Part shown: one piece after another, positions 33,553 to 44,419 of the stretch
Numbering within the stretch: the stretch's first letter is position 1
How the letters are laid out: each line of letters begins with the position of its first letter
Assembly: GCF_026210795.1 (NCBI RefSeq)
Contig: NC_089436.1
Location: forward strand, 2,170,001 to 2,234,000
Direction: 5' to 3'
DNA: 64,000 nt
DNA from: Rhizophagus irregularis
Lineage: Eukaryota; Glomeromycota; Glomeromycetes; Glomerales; Glomeraceae
The notes under the pieces: model-generated
Told to the model about the DNA's origin: nothing
The model's database searches: none
The model's input: only the letters and a program-made list of their open reading frames with translations
Position numbers and translations under genes: made by a program

Positions 33553-35813
33553 CGACCATTATTTTGGAAACCATTATTAGTTCCATTATTACTATTATTA
33601 TTATTTGATGGTGGTGACCTGCAATTCCTGGATACATGTCCTTTTCTTCCACAATTGTAACAATCAACATTCCTTAAATCTCTCCCATTATTGTTGCGAT
33701 TATTATTATTTTGTTGATTATTTCTTTGAAGACAGTTTTTTACGATGTGTCCAGTTCTTCCACAGACATAGCATTCTGAATTATTCCTGTTTTAATTATT
33801 ATTATTATTGTTATTTGGAATAGGACTGGTTGGTTTAGTTTCTGTACGTATTTGACTTAATGCTGCAGTAATTTCTTCGCTGATTTTTCGTTCAATCATC
33901 TTTTCTACACTTTCTGATTGGAAATAACTCATTGAATAGGCGGGTTGGTACATTGCTAGGTTAGTTCGAGCAGGAATCATTCTTCCATTCATATTTTGTA
34001 AATATCCTGGCATCATTAAATAGACTGATAAATCCATTCCCATTGAAAAAGCAGTTTCTAATGCTTGTGCTTTTTCCATTGCTTCTTCCACTGTTTAAGG
34101 CATAGCGGATTGTACAGGTACAACAAATTCAGGTCTTAAACCTTCAATAAATTCATGAATTTTATCCAATTCCATTCGTCTATCTGTAGGATCTACTCTT
34201 TTCCATAATTTTGTAATTGCTGTGATATATTCTTCAATTGTTTCACCTTGTTTTTGTTTCCTATTTCGCAGTTGATGTTTCCACTGACTAATCCTAAAAG
34301 GATTACAGAAATGATCCTTAAATAAATGTGTAAATGATCATTGAGGGTTATTATCATTCTCCCAAAAAGTAATATTTTGGCGATTGTACCAAGTTAATGC
34401 TATCCCTTTTAGATATGATGCTACTAAAACAATCGCTCGTTCTTGGCTGTCTCTATTAGTTACACAAGCTCTACTAAAAGCTTCAATCCATTCGATAGGT
34501 TCCTGATTTCCTCCTTTGAAAACTGGAAAGTTGACCAGTCTAGATTCTTTAGGCTCAACTCCTTTTGCATAAAATTTTTGTGCCTGTTGAAAAAACTGTA
34601 ACATGATCTTATTTTGTTTAGCTTCATTAATAGGAGTTTGTTCTTCTGATTCCTCATCATTTTGTAAATTATTACTAGAAAAATCAAGAAGGTCATTCTG
34701 TCAAGAAATTTTCAAGGTTGATGTTCTAATATTAGAAGAACCAAATGAACCTTGGAACGGTTTTATAGTTACAAATGATTTAGGATTTGACGATAATCCA
34801 GTACCAGAATATGGTTTATAAGTTGGAAATGGTTTTGTACCCCATTTATTTGAATTACCGCTAGTTGTAGCTAAGGTTGCTTGTCTAAACCTCTTCAAAA
34901 TCCTACGATTAGTTTCATCAAAATTTTACTATAGATTTATTATAGTTTCAGCAGAGTTTCAGCAGTTTTGGCATTTATAATAAGTTTCAGCAGTTTCGCC
35001 TTTTTCCAAAGTTTTGCCAGTTTTTTAATATAACTTTAATATAGTTTCGGCAGAATTTTGCTTTTCAGCGAAACGCCATCTTGCCTAAACCCTTAGGTTT
35101 TGGCAAGCAACCTTAGTTGTAGCCTTTTACTTATTTTTCTCATCCTTTCTAGGATCGTAAATATGGTTGTTTGATGTATCGGCTATACCTAATTGATTAA
35201 AACTACTATCTCCATCATTTTTGAGTACTGTATCATGTGATATTATACTTTCTGCTTTTTCTTCTTCATTTTGTTGGTTTTACCACGCTTTGTCTTGTAC
35301 ACTTGTTGTAGATTCAGTTCCTCCAAATTGTTGTTCACTACCTGAACTTTCATCATTTTTATCTGTCTTATTTTGGTTTCCTGACATCTTGCTTGTATTA
35401 CTAGCTGTATCTGATAATTGTTCTGAATAATATGCTTCCCAATTATTGAATCGGTCTGTGACTTCCCAATAGAATTGTATCATTTCTACTAATGTATCAA
35501 ATGCTGGTATTACTATATATCTAATAGTTTGTACTAACTCCTGAATTAATTTGTAAACTTCTTGGCTATCTCGTTGTCGCTGTAATTTCCTAAAGATTCG
35601 TATAGTATTTTGAGTAAAAACACTATCTGGATACCTGGGTGAAATAACGAATTGCCAAAATTCTCTAAATCTGGGATTCTCTAATAGTCCTAAATTCTGA
35701 TCTTCTGGATAGCAATCTGCACACGATAAATCTTCAATTAAATCCTGTTTTCCTTGATTATGATTTTTTATATGCTAAAAAATCTGTTGTAAATACTGGA
35801 ATTCCTTATTCAT
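33540..35813 (-). pseudogene. Gag polyprotein with two CCHC zinc knuckles
   Basis: From ATG at 35813-35811 to TAA at 33540. A helical N-terminal region (LLENPRFREFWQFVISPRY), then a Ser/Asn-rich linker, the gag capsid-like domain (FPVFKGGNQEPIEWIEAF, LKGIALTWYNRQ, then the WKHQLRNRKQKQGETIEEYI segment), and two knuckles CYVCGRTGHIVKNC and CYNCGRKGHVSRNC separated by an Asn run. Interrupted by the 244-bp MITE at 34872-35115. Stops include TGA after NNPQ at 34338 (CGA expected) and several TAA/TAG codons, most in contexts fitting CAA or CAG. It forms the particle and packages element RNA in this family. Confidence 0.88.
34872..35115. mobile_element. hAT-like MITE, 244 bp (TAAGGTTGCTTG family, copy 2), in gag
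   Basis: Same ends and length as 22096-22339; perfect 8-bp duplication GTTGTAGC (34864-34871, 35116-35123). Insertion postdates the retrotransposon. Confidence 0.93.
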
Positions 35814-35839
35814 TCACGGTTACTATTTTTCTTTAGGTT

Positions 35840-35856
35840 CCACCCAACTCGCACCA
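35840..35856 (-). other. tRNA primer-binding site of the gypsy element
   Basis: Minus strand TGGTGCGAGTTGGGTGG, three nt after the 5' LTR end. It complements a tRNA 3' end of the form ...CCAACTCGCACCA. I cannot assign the tRNA isotype. Confidence 0.8.
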
Positions 35857-35859
35857 AAT

Positions 35860-36487
35860 TGTTATCCTGTCAACAATTAAAGCTGACTGAAAAACTTTAA
35901 TGCTTTAACAAGTTAACTGGAGTTTAACTTAATGGGAGAGTCTTAAGTTGATCACAAATAATCACGTGAAATAACGTTAGATGTTCAGTTAAAGAAAATA
36001 GGTTTTTATTAAAATAATGTAAGATTTTGGATACGACGAAAATATAGATAATCTCTTGGTTACAAAATTAACTATCTTGAATTATATTACTGGGAATAAT
36101 ACTCTTTTCATATAACTCAAAAATTACAATACGATTCTTAACTATCTGACTGACCTTTCCTTCTTGGTAAATCCTATCACTATTTATAATAAAATAAAAA
36201 TCAAGAATATTTGATAAAATAAATAAAACAAATATAATAAATAAATAAAATAAATAAAATAAAATAAATAAATAAGATAAAATAAATATATCAAATAAAT
36301 AAAATATAACAAATAAAATAAATAAAATTAATAAAATAAATAAATCAAATATATCAAATTTATCAGATTTATCAGATTTATTAAATAAATCAAGAAAATC
36401 AAGAAAATCGAAAAAATTAAGGGATCTACAAAATGATCTACAAAATTGATCTACATAAAACTACTGCGCCACATTTCTATTTTAACA
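35860..36487 (-). repeat. 5' LTR of the gypsy element
   Basis: TG...CA ends, matching 27051-27679; scattered transitions between the two show some age. Confidence 0.95.
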
Positions 36488-36644
36488 CTATAAAAAAAGA
36501 AAGAACAGTTAGTAAACCATTCATATATTAAAAAAAACAAAAAAAAAACAAGATTTGTATTTACGAATCTTGATTTCTTGGTTTTCCTTTCTTCGTAGTT
36601 CCTTACTGCATTCTAAAAAAGAAGTTAACGGTTCGTTTATAATA
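36488..36644 (-). repeat. Short piece of the mini-exon array between two transposons
   Basis: Starts with the CTAT duplication and continues ATAAAAAAAGAAAGAACAGT, the same as the unit at 40712. One exon-like unit at about 36565-36612 (TTTTTTAG, unit, GTAAATA). Ends at the TA of the DDE transposon. Confidence 0.6.
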
Positions 36645-37049
36645 CATACCAGTAATCTATATTCAAAAATAAAATTGTACCACTTAAAAATCTTATAAAA
36701 TTTTAAAAATGAAGTTTTAAGAAAAATAAACTAGTAATCTTATTCATCAAGGTGAGTACTATTAAATTACTGGTCAGAATTTTAAAAAATGGTTTGTACA
36801 ATAAGTTATAAGCATTTAAATTCAGATAATTTTTATATGATTAGCCCAAATTTGAAATAAATCAAATCATGTGAATTGAATTTTATTGGTCAAAATGTTT
36901 GTAATTCTAGCTAACATTATGATAAATTTAACACCAGCCTGAATTATTTTACTCATTAATCATAGGAAAATCTTAATCATTATATGTGAGAAAATTTTCT
37001 GGTTAGCCAATATCCATTTAAGTTTAATGCCACGTAAAACAAAGCGCCA

Positions 37050-39230
37050 ATAGCAAGTTAGCAAAATATCCAGAAAAAAAGGACGCTATGCTTTCCAAGA
37101 ATAGGTTATCATAGAAGAAACCATAACAAGAGAGATAGAAACTATTGAAAAAAGTGAAAAAGAGACAGGAAATAATATTATTATTGAAGAGTGAATAGAA
37201 GGTGAAGTTGTTGGAGATTTGATAGAGGGTGAGGTCGTTGAAGACTGGACAGAAGAAAGCTTGAAAGAGTTTAAAGAAGTGGAAAAAAGGTTTATCACTG
37301 AAGCTCTACACTGGTATGATGATGTTGCAAATAGCATTAGAGCAGTATACACTGGAAATTTAAGAACTACACTTTGGAAAAAAAATAAAGAGAGAAAAAA
37401 TTAAATGATGATGCAAAGGAAATGATGACACTTAATACATTTTTTAAAAAAAAAATTCTGAGACATTGTATTCACAATCATCTCCATCATCTCTTCTTTC
37501 ACTTCCAGAAATTACACAAAATCCACTATTTTCCATTGATAATCTTCATGTACGTTTAAAAGAAATAAATGAATAGTGTTTAATAACAAAATCTGCAAAA
37601 AAAAATGAAGAAATATTCACCTATAACTACTTACAATGCCTAAGTATATGAAGATTCATCCAGTTGTTATTAAATGGACAAGGTAAAATAGATGTAAGCA
37701 ATAATATTTCACAAATAATATGAAATAAGAGTACTTATATATGGCAACATGTATTCGGAAATGGGAAACTTACTTTATACAGACAAGAGAACTTCTTATT
37801 TATTATCAAGGAAAACATTCAAAATTGGAAAATTTGTTAAATGACGAGGATTTTAAAAATGAATGCCAAATATGATTAAGGTAATAAATACCAGAATCAC
37901 GTTCTTCCACCAATCTAAAAACATACATTGAAGAAACAGTATTTTCAAAATTGACAAGACACATTAAAAAAGAAACAATTTCTGAAAAAACATGTCGAAA
38001 TTATATGCATTTGTGGGGTACAAGTATGATGAAAAAAAGAAAGGTATTTATTATAATGGAAACAAGTGACCAGATGTGGTAAAATATAAGAAGGAATGGT
38101 TAAAGAGAATGTTAGAATATAAAAAATCTATGAAAGATTTTGATAGCAATATTTTAGATGTTGTTTTGCTTAAGCTGAAAGAGAAAGAATTAGTGCAAGT
38201 ACTTAATTCATAATGAATGCCATTTTTATGCAAATGATGGATAACGGAAAATTTGGATGCAAAAGGATAAGAATATTTTACGCTCAAAACACATTGGACA
38301 CTCTATTATGGTTTCAACTTTTCTTTATTCATATTATGGATTATTACAATTATCTGATGAACAATTGCAAGCAAATCCACATATTGAACAAAAAGAGGCT
38401 TTTATTCTTCGATCTGTACAAACAGATAGAAATTGGAACATATGTTAGATCAGATATAAAAAATTAATATAATTTTAAAAAAAAATCAATAAATTCACCT
38501 TTTTTTATAAATGTAACTCATGCATCAAGAAATTCCAATATTTGAAATATTGCATTTTGAGTATATTGGTGTTTTTTACTTTGATCAATCAACAAATTAC
38601 AATGCTATGGCAAGTGATGCACTTGTTGCAACAAAAATAAATCTGAGTTCCAAAGGAAAATAGCCTAAAATGTGTAATGGTTGGTATATTAAAAATGGTG
38701 AAAAATGCGTACAATCAATGATATTTCCAAATAATCATCACTTGAAAAGGCAATTAAAAAGTATTAAATAAGTTCAATGAAAGAAATTTGCTTGATATGT
38801 GAGCAGTGCTCAAGAAAATGTGATGATATTGATCTGAAAGGGGTAGATTGTTGTACACGAAAAATAATGTCATTGCAACCTGATTTTTGTGAGTAACGGT
38901 CAATGTTGGAAGAAGCAATAATTAAAGCAGAATACATTTTTGAATGATAACTAAAATTCCATTGCAAGTGCAATTTTATAGAACGATTCTAGGGCTTTAC
39001 AAAAAGAGAAACTAGATGAATATGCAGTTATAATTTTGCAGAATTAATAAAACAAGTTCCAGAAGTTCTTGTTAGTGTTCCTGTAACAACTATTTGCAAG
39101 TTTACACGCAAGTCGTGAAGGTATATAGATGCATATGACAAAGGGTTAGAGGGTAGAACTGCTGAATAGGCTGTTAGCAAATATAAATTACACTGTCAAA
39201 TATCCAAAAATATTGAAAAATTAATGGAAT
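37050..39230 (+). pseudogene. DDE superfamily endonuclease (fungal transposase), heavily decayed
   Basis: Readable fragments in order: GRYAFQEQVIIEETITREIE; an acidic repeat IEGEVVGD/IEGEVVED; FITEALHWYDDVANSIRAVY (37219-37404); MHLWG (near 38008), DVVKYKKEWLKRMLEYKKSM (near 38080), NECHFYANDG (38212), HIGHSIMVSTFLYSYYGLLQ and LRSVQTDRNW; then IGVFYFDQSTNYNAMASDAL (38567), FPNNHH, and YDKGLEGRTAE-like at 39135. This series is that of the widespread fungal DDE endonuclease family with HDE..FYAND and FDQSTNHNAMA blocks; the second acidic motif is in the FDQS block. Numerous stops and frameshifts. Confidence 0.8.
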
Positions 39231-39238
39231 AGTAAAAC

Positions 39239-39419
39239 AGTGTTGGCACTTGGCCATTTGGCCGTTTGGCCACGGCCAAATGCCAATACAGCCTTAATAA
39301 AGTATTAGTATTTTGTTATTTGGCCAAAATTTGGCCAGGGTTGGCCATTGGCCGTTTTGCCATTTTGGCTGGCCAAATTGGCCAAAAAAATTCTTGGCTG
39401 CGGCCAAATGCCAACACTA
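39239..39419. mobile_element. GGCCAAA-rich hAT-like MITE, 181 bp
   Basis: Ends AGTGTTGGCACTTGGCC and GGCCAAATGCCAACACTA; perfect 8-bp duplication AGTAAAAC (39231-39238, 39420-39427). The inside is packed with TTTGGCC/GGCCAAA in both orientations, GC-rich for this window. Confidence 0.9.
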
Positions 39420-39689
39420 AGTAAAACATTGGTTTTGTTTTTGGTAGTTTCGTTTATTATTAATTAATAACTTTTTCTAATAATAATTTTTTAGTGTATT
39501 GATATTTTTATATAATACAAACTTCATTAATGTAATAAAATTTGAACACGTTAGTTTAAAAATCGTCTTTTGTTGTACAAAATTCTTAGATTTTAATTGG
39601 TTAATTTGACATCACGTGATATAAGATTTCTGACAGAAAATTGAAATAAAATCATGTGATTTTTGAGTATAGATTTCCAGCACCATATT

Positions 39690-41130
39690 AAAAAAAATAA
39701 AAAAATTAAACCAAGATTTATACTTATTTACGAATCTTAGTTTCTTGGTTTTCCATTTTTCAAAAGTCTACCCGATCTTAAAAAAAAGAAAAAAACGGTT
39801 ATTAGTAACCGTTTATTAATATTAAAAAAAAATAAAAAAATTAAACCAAGATTCGTAGTTACTTATGAATCTTGGTTCCACTTTTTTCAAAGATCGGAAG
39901 CTCACCCAATCCTAAAAAATGGTTATTAGTAACTGTTCATTAATATTAAAAAAAATAAATTAAATTAAATCAAGATTCATAATTATTTACGAATCTTGGT
40001 TCCACTTTTTCCAAATATTAAAAGCCTACTGAAACCTAAAAAATAAAAAAGAATGGTTATTAGTAACCATTCATTAATATTAAAAAAAAATAAAAAAAAT
40101 TAAATTAAAATTCATAGTTACTTACGAATCTTAGTTTTTTTGTTCTTTGGAACTTGAAAGCCCGTTCATACCTAAAAAAAAGAAAAGAATGGTTATTAGT
40201 AATCATTCGTAATATTTTTTTTTTTTAAAAAAAAATTAAACCAAGATTCGTAGTTACTTATAAATCTTGGTTCCACTTTTTCTAAAGATTAGACGCCCAC
40301 CTGAAATCTAAAAAATAGAAAAGAATGGTTATTAGTAACTGTTCATAAAAAAAACCAAAAAAAAACCAAGATTTGTACTCATACTTAAGTTGTTCTAACT
40401 TGATTATTTGTTTAACGACCTCTATCTTCTTCTATTTTTTAAAAAATTTGAGATCTAATAAACACATATTATTAAATACCCCCTCTATTTTTAAAAAAAT
40501 TTAAAAGCAAATAAACATATAGTGATAAATATTCCCTTTAAATTTTGCCTGAAATTTTCAAATTTTCTTATATTTATTTATTTAGTTTGTTTAACTTAAG
40601 CCCCCCTCCCCTCTTAATTTTTTTAAAAGATCTGAACGTTAAACAAACAATTAAATTGGAACAGCCTTATGAATCTTGATTTTCTGTTTGTCAGAAGTCC
40701 ACCTGAACCTATAAAAAAAAGAAAGAAACAGTTAGTAAACCATTCCATAATAATAAAAAAGAAAAAAAAAATTTAAGATTTGTAATATTATACTTACAAA
40801 TCTTAAAAGTACTCCTTTTTCTGTTTCCATTTCCTTTCATTTTCCCCTTTTGTTTTACCCTTTCCTTTTGTTTTCCCTTTCCATTTTTCCAAAACCTATA
40901 AAAAAAAACAAGAATGGTTAGTAACCATTTCATAATATTAAAAAAAACTACTAAGATTTTACTTACAAATCTTAGTTTTTTATTATTATGAAGCTTATTT
41001 CATCTGGCAATACCTGCAAGAAAAAGAAAAAAAAGAAATATTAAAACATTCCTAAAGTAAAAAAAAATGACTTTTCCTTCCCATTTACCTTATTATCTAA
41101 AGTCTAATACGTAGTTTCGATCAGCATTCC
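39690..41130 (-). repeat. Mini-exon array block A: about ten exon-like units with paired hairpins
   Basis: Units of 124-137 bp. Exon-like parts of 45-48 nt lie near 39740, 39875, 39995, 40125, 40265, 40680, 40800-40895, 40970 and 41095. On the minus strand each follows TTTTTTAG and ends AAGATTC|GTAAGT or GTAAAT. The donor lies in an inverted repeat (AAGATTCGTA AGTAAC TACGAATCTT), and a second hairpin AATGGTTA-TTAG-TAACCATT lies in the spacer of most units (39795, 39919, 40053, 40190, 40325). The unit at about 40801-40900 is longer and Lys-rich in one frame (KQKERVKQKGKMKGNGNRKR). Several exons have stops in any given frame. The interval 40380-40640 is unrelated pyrimidine-rich sequence. Confidence 0.55.
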
Positions 41131-41465
41131 TATAAAATTACTATGAAAAGGGAAAGGGCCACATTAAAATTTTTTAAAAAAAATAATAAATTTTTTTTTG
41201 TTTTTTCTTTTTCAAATGCTAGTCTAAAGGATGAGAAAAAGAAGGAATAAAAGTTTAAAAAAGAATGCATAAGATTTTTTTTAAACTTTTGATATGTGTA
41301 ATGTGTGACGTGACTATTCGACCAGTATGGTTAATTATTCGACCAATGTCTAATTGTAGATCATTGCTAATTAAGATCAAATTTTTAATTTTAGTCAAAT
41401 ATAGGCCAAATTTTACTAATGCCAAATATTTCTTTTTTGACTAGTAATATTTGAGATGCCCGTAC
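41131..41465. other. Spacer right of the mini-exon array
   Basis: No gene; A/T runs, then GACTATTCGACC / TTATTCGACC repeats near 41310-41340. Confidence 0.4.
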
Positions 41466-42088
41466 TAGAGTTCTGAACAGGTTGACCAAATTCAGGTAAC
41501 CTGATAGGTTGACCTGAATTTATCAGGTCAGATTTAGCAATTGCAATTTAGCATCAGTTCAGGTTGTAACATCAATATAACATGAATGACTTGTTGACCT
41601 AAAACTATGATTTTATATAATATAAGTAAGTTATAGTATTATAATTCACTTTTTATATTGATTTTATATATAAAAAGTGAATTGCGGTATCAGAATTCAC
41701 TTTTTTATATTGATTTTATATATAAAAAGTGAATTGCAGTATCGGAATTCACTTTTTATATTGATTTTATATATAAAAAGTGAATTGCAGTATCGGAATT
41801 TACTTTTTTTATGTTGATTTTATATAAAAAAGCTAGTTATAATATTGCAATTTACCTTTTTATACGATTTCAATATAAAAAAGTGAATTGCAATATTTCA
41901 AAAAAAATGGTTTGCACCATTTTTTTTTTTGATATTTTAATAAAAATTTTGAAAATTTTCAGGTTTCAATTCAAGTCAGGTCAAAAAGATAACCTAATAT
42001 AACATGATCTGACTTGAGTGATCTGAAAAAAAATTTCAGGTCAGGTTTATCAATTAACCTGACCTGACCTGATCCATTCAGAACTCTA
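41466..42088. mobile_element. TAGAGTTCC element with hairpin minisatellite (copy 3)
   Basis: Ends TAGAGTTCTGAAC and CAGAACTCTA; flanks GCCCGTAC (41458-41465) and GCCTGTAG (42089-42096) agree at 6 of 8 positions, a worn 8-bp duplication. The centre has four to five AAAAAGTGAATTGC(A/G)GTATCG units that fold on themselves. Confidence 0.78.
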
Positions 42089-42305
42089 GCCTGTAGCCCT
42101 GTACTATTGAAAAAAGCTATTAAGAATGTTTTATCAATATCTCTACTACTCACAAAACTACTTCATGACCAATAAATTTGCCGAAGTTTACGTACTTGCC
42201 TTTTTTTACTTTATTACCTTTAACCTATATTACACTATCATGTGATACTGATATAAATTGAATTAAAAATTCAATTACTTAATGATTAAATTGGTTTAAT
42301 CACTG

Positions 42306-42800
42306 TGGTCGTACCTCCATAAGTGTATGCACTTGGGACCTGACTATGCACATGCAGTTAGGGAGGATATGCACTTAAAGAACAGCTAATAGAAAAATCA
42401 ATATTAGTAATTGGAGAAAATATTTATTTAAATTCACTTTTATTTTATATTATATTTTCATTTTAATGAAAGAATTGCACATACAAAAATGATTTGTGGC
42501 GTAAAATAATATAATAAAATTAAAAAGATTGAAAAATATTTTTTATTCAAAAAAATGTAATTTGTCAAATTTATCTATTTTAAAGAATCAAACAGCTATC
42601 GATGATTGGTCAATATTACAAATTATCATGTGAATGTATTTATGGAGAATGTTCTGATATACTTGGAATTCAGAATTACATGCACGTGTAGAACATAGAG
42701 GTGTACACTTAGCTCTAAGTCCCTAACTTGGGATCAAACCATGGCATGTATATAGGAAGGGAATACACTTATAGAGGGTGCACTTATAGAAATACGACTG
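42306..42800. mobile_element. Tc1/mariner-pogo-type non-autonomous element, about 495 bp
   Basis: The right end GCACTTATAGAAATACGACTG, followed by TA, and the left end TGGTCGTACCTCCATAAGTG are inverted. The left border is worn. Related by its GTGCACTTATAGAGG end to 7877-8073. The interior (about 42380-42680) holds no readable ORF. Confidence 0.65.
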
Positions 42801-43609
42801 TATTCGAGTTTTCTGAATCGTCTAACGGTGCTATCAAGTGACTGCTTTTCTAGTAAAATAGTATAATTGCATCTACTGTGCTTGAAATATAATATAGGGG
42901 ATAATCTAGGGAGTGTTAATATTCTTATAATTATCTTTTATTAAGATTTTACTTTTACTTTTATCACTTTTTAAAAGACTATATAACTTTATTTTTAGTT
43001 AGTTTATTTTTAATTGTTTTTTTTAATATAATTTGTTTAATTGTAAATATTTTGAATAAAATTAATAAAGATAAAGATACTATGCTATGTTTGCTCAAAA
43101 GTGTGACTTATGACCTGTTTTAAAGATATCTAAGGTCCTTCTATTATATTTACTTTCTAGGTGAACCTTAACTCTTCTAACCACTTCTCAAATCTATCTA
43201 ATTGGAAAAAAGTATTTGGACCATTAGAGGTAGTATTTGCTTCTATTTTAATTTTCTATGATCTTTTTTTTTATAATATCTATTAACTTTTTAGTAAACA
43301 ACTTGCCAATTTCTCAATATCTGGATGAATTTTTCTAGTTTGTTCTTCAGATAGTGAATTATTTTACGGATTATAAGATGTAACCATACATTCTTTTTCA
43401 TAGATAAGGTAATTACTTGAATAAGTCTTTATAGTGAATAGTGATTATTAAAATGTAGTTGACTGATCATATATCCAATTATAGGTAAGTAATATAAACT
43501 TGGAAAATTCCCAGAAAATAATATTCCAAAAAGTCATATTATTCCAGAAGTTTTGGTATTCCATATTTTTTTCAGCAAAACTTTTCTGCCTATAAATTAG
43601 CCAAAAAAT
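42801..43609. other. Intergenic, no gene seen
   Basis: A+T-rich; no frame with protein sense and no inverted repeat noticed. Confidence 0.4.
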
Positions 43610-44085
43610 TTTCTAAAGCCTAGATTCTGGTTTCTCTGGTCGAATTTTTTCTGCCTCTAGCACTTGCATCTTCATATTTTTAATTTTATTGTGCAGTTGC
43701 TGATTAGCTTTAATCCACTCATCATATTTCCTAGTTAGTTCTTGCATGAATCAGCCAAATGTTTCATTATTATAATTAAGTAATTGTTTTTACCAGATGA
43801 TAAGTTCATTTTTAACTTGGCTATTAATTTCTGCTTCATGATTGCAGGTAATATTGTCAGTTTGTATTCATTATCTAAAACATAAGAAATAGGCAATGTT
43901 AAAGATAAAGGACAATCTGGCCAACTTTGGGGTGCAACTTTTTCTGATCCATGGTTTTGTGTCTCCAGTTTAATGAATTTTCATAGACATTTAATTTATG
44001 ATGTAATTCTTCTATCCTATTACATTTTTCAAAGATCTGTTCTGGAAGAATAGGATTACGAGAGTGGTGTAAGAGCTGATTATAT
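43610..44085 (-). pseudogene. Relic of a coiled-coil protein gene
   Basis: The minus strand reads, across several frames, HSRNPILPEQIFEKCNRIEE, LHHKLNVYENSLNWRHKTMD, SWPDCPLSLTLPISYVLDNE and LTRKYDEWIKANQQLHNKIK with a Lys/Glu-rich tail. It is predicted helical and clearly former coding sequence, broken by frameshifts and stops. Family not recognised. Confidence 0.45.
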
Positions 44086-44419
44086 GCCCTATTTACTAAA
44101 CTTATTGGAAGCTTATATATTTATAATCAGGATGGAACATTTTCCTCAGACGCAAATTTTGCATGCAAAAAAATTATGCACAGCACTTTCGGCGCATACA
44201 TTGATTAAAAAATTGCTAGCCCGATATGGGCAAAACTTTATTAATTGTTTTATTATGCGTAACGACAATCATGCTTTACAATACTACATATTAAAAAAAT
44301 GCTGAACTTCAAGATGGTGACGGCTGGTCACGATTCGTCATCACGTGATATGATACGCAAGTTCGATAATTTAGAAATTCTCATGCGAATCGAGATTTGC
44401 AGTCTAAATTTTAAACATT

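Larger units (their letters stand above)
27051..36487 (-). mobile_element. Complete Ty3/gypsy LTR retrotransposon with Nudix domain and antisense gene
   Basis: A 9.4-kb element with 629- and 628-bp LTRs, flanked by the 4-bp duplication CTAT (27047-27050, 36488-36491) and inserted in a mini-exon unit. Order along the minus strand: 5' LTR, PBS, gag, -1 frameshift signal, Nudix-protease-RT-RNase H-integrase, then an antisense leucine-zipper gene and a small sense ORF, then PPT and 3' LTR. Domain order RT-RH-IN and the GPY-like integrase tail (WIGPYFIYEV) place it in Ty3/gypsy. Two MITEs are nested in it (32268-32399, 34872-35115). Most internal stops are CGA-to-TGA or CAA-to-TAA changes; the LTRs differ by scattered transitions. 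It is dead but was recently complete. Confidence 0.95.
36645..39685 (+). mobile_element. TA-flanked DDE transposon, about 3.0 kb
   Basis: TA on both sides (36643-36644, 39686-39687); imperfect inverted ends share AATCTATA(T/C)TCAAAAAT. Joining the flanks at one TA regenerates the GTTTATAATATTAAAAAAAA sequence of an array unit, which supports these borders. Contains the transposase pseudogene and a nested hAT-like MITE. Confidence 0.75.

Noticed and set aside
28543-34340. Reassigned TGA codon as the reason for many in-frame TGA
   Set aside because: TGA appears where Arg (CGA) is expected, not at one amino acid of a new code; other stops and frameshifts are also present, and intact genes here do not use TGA as sense.
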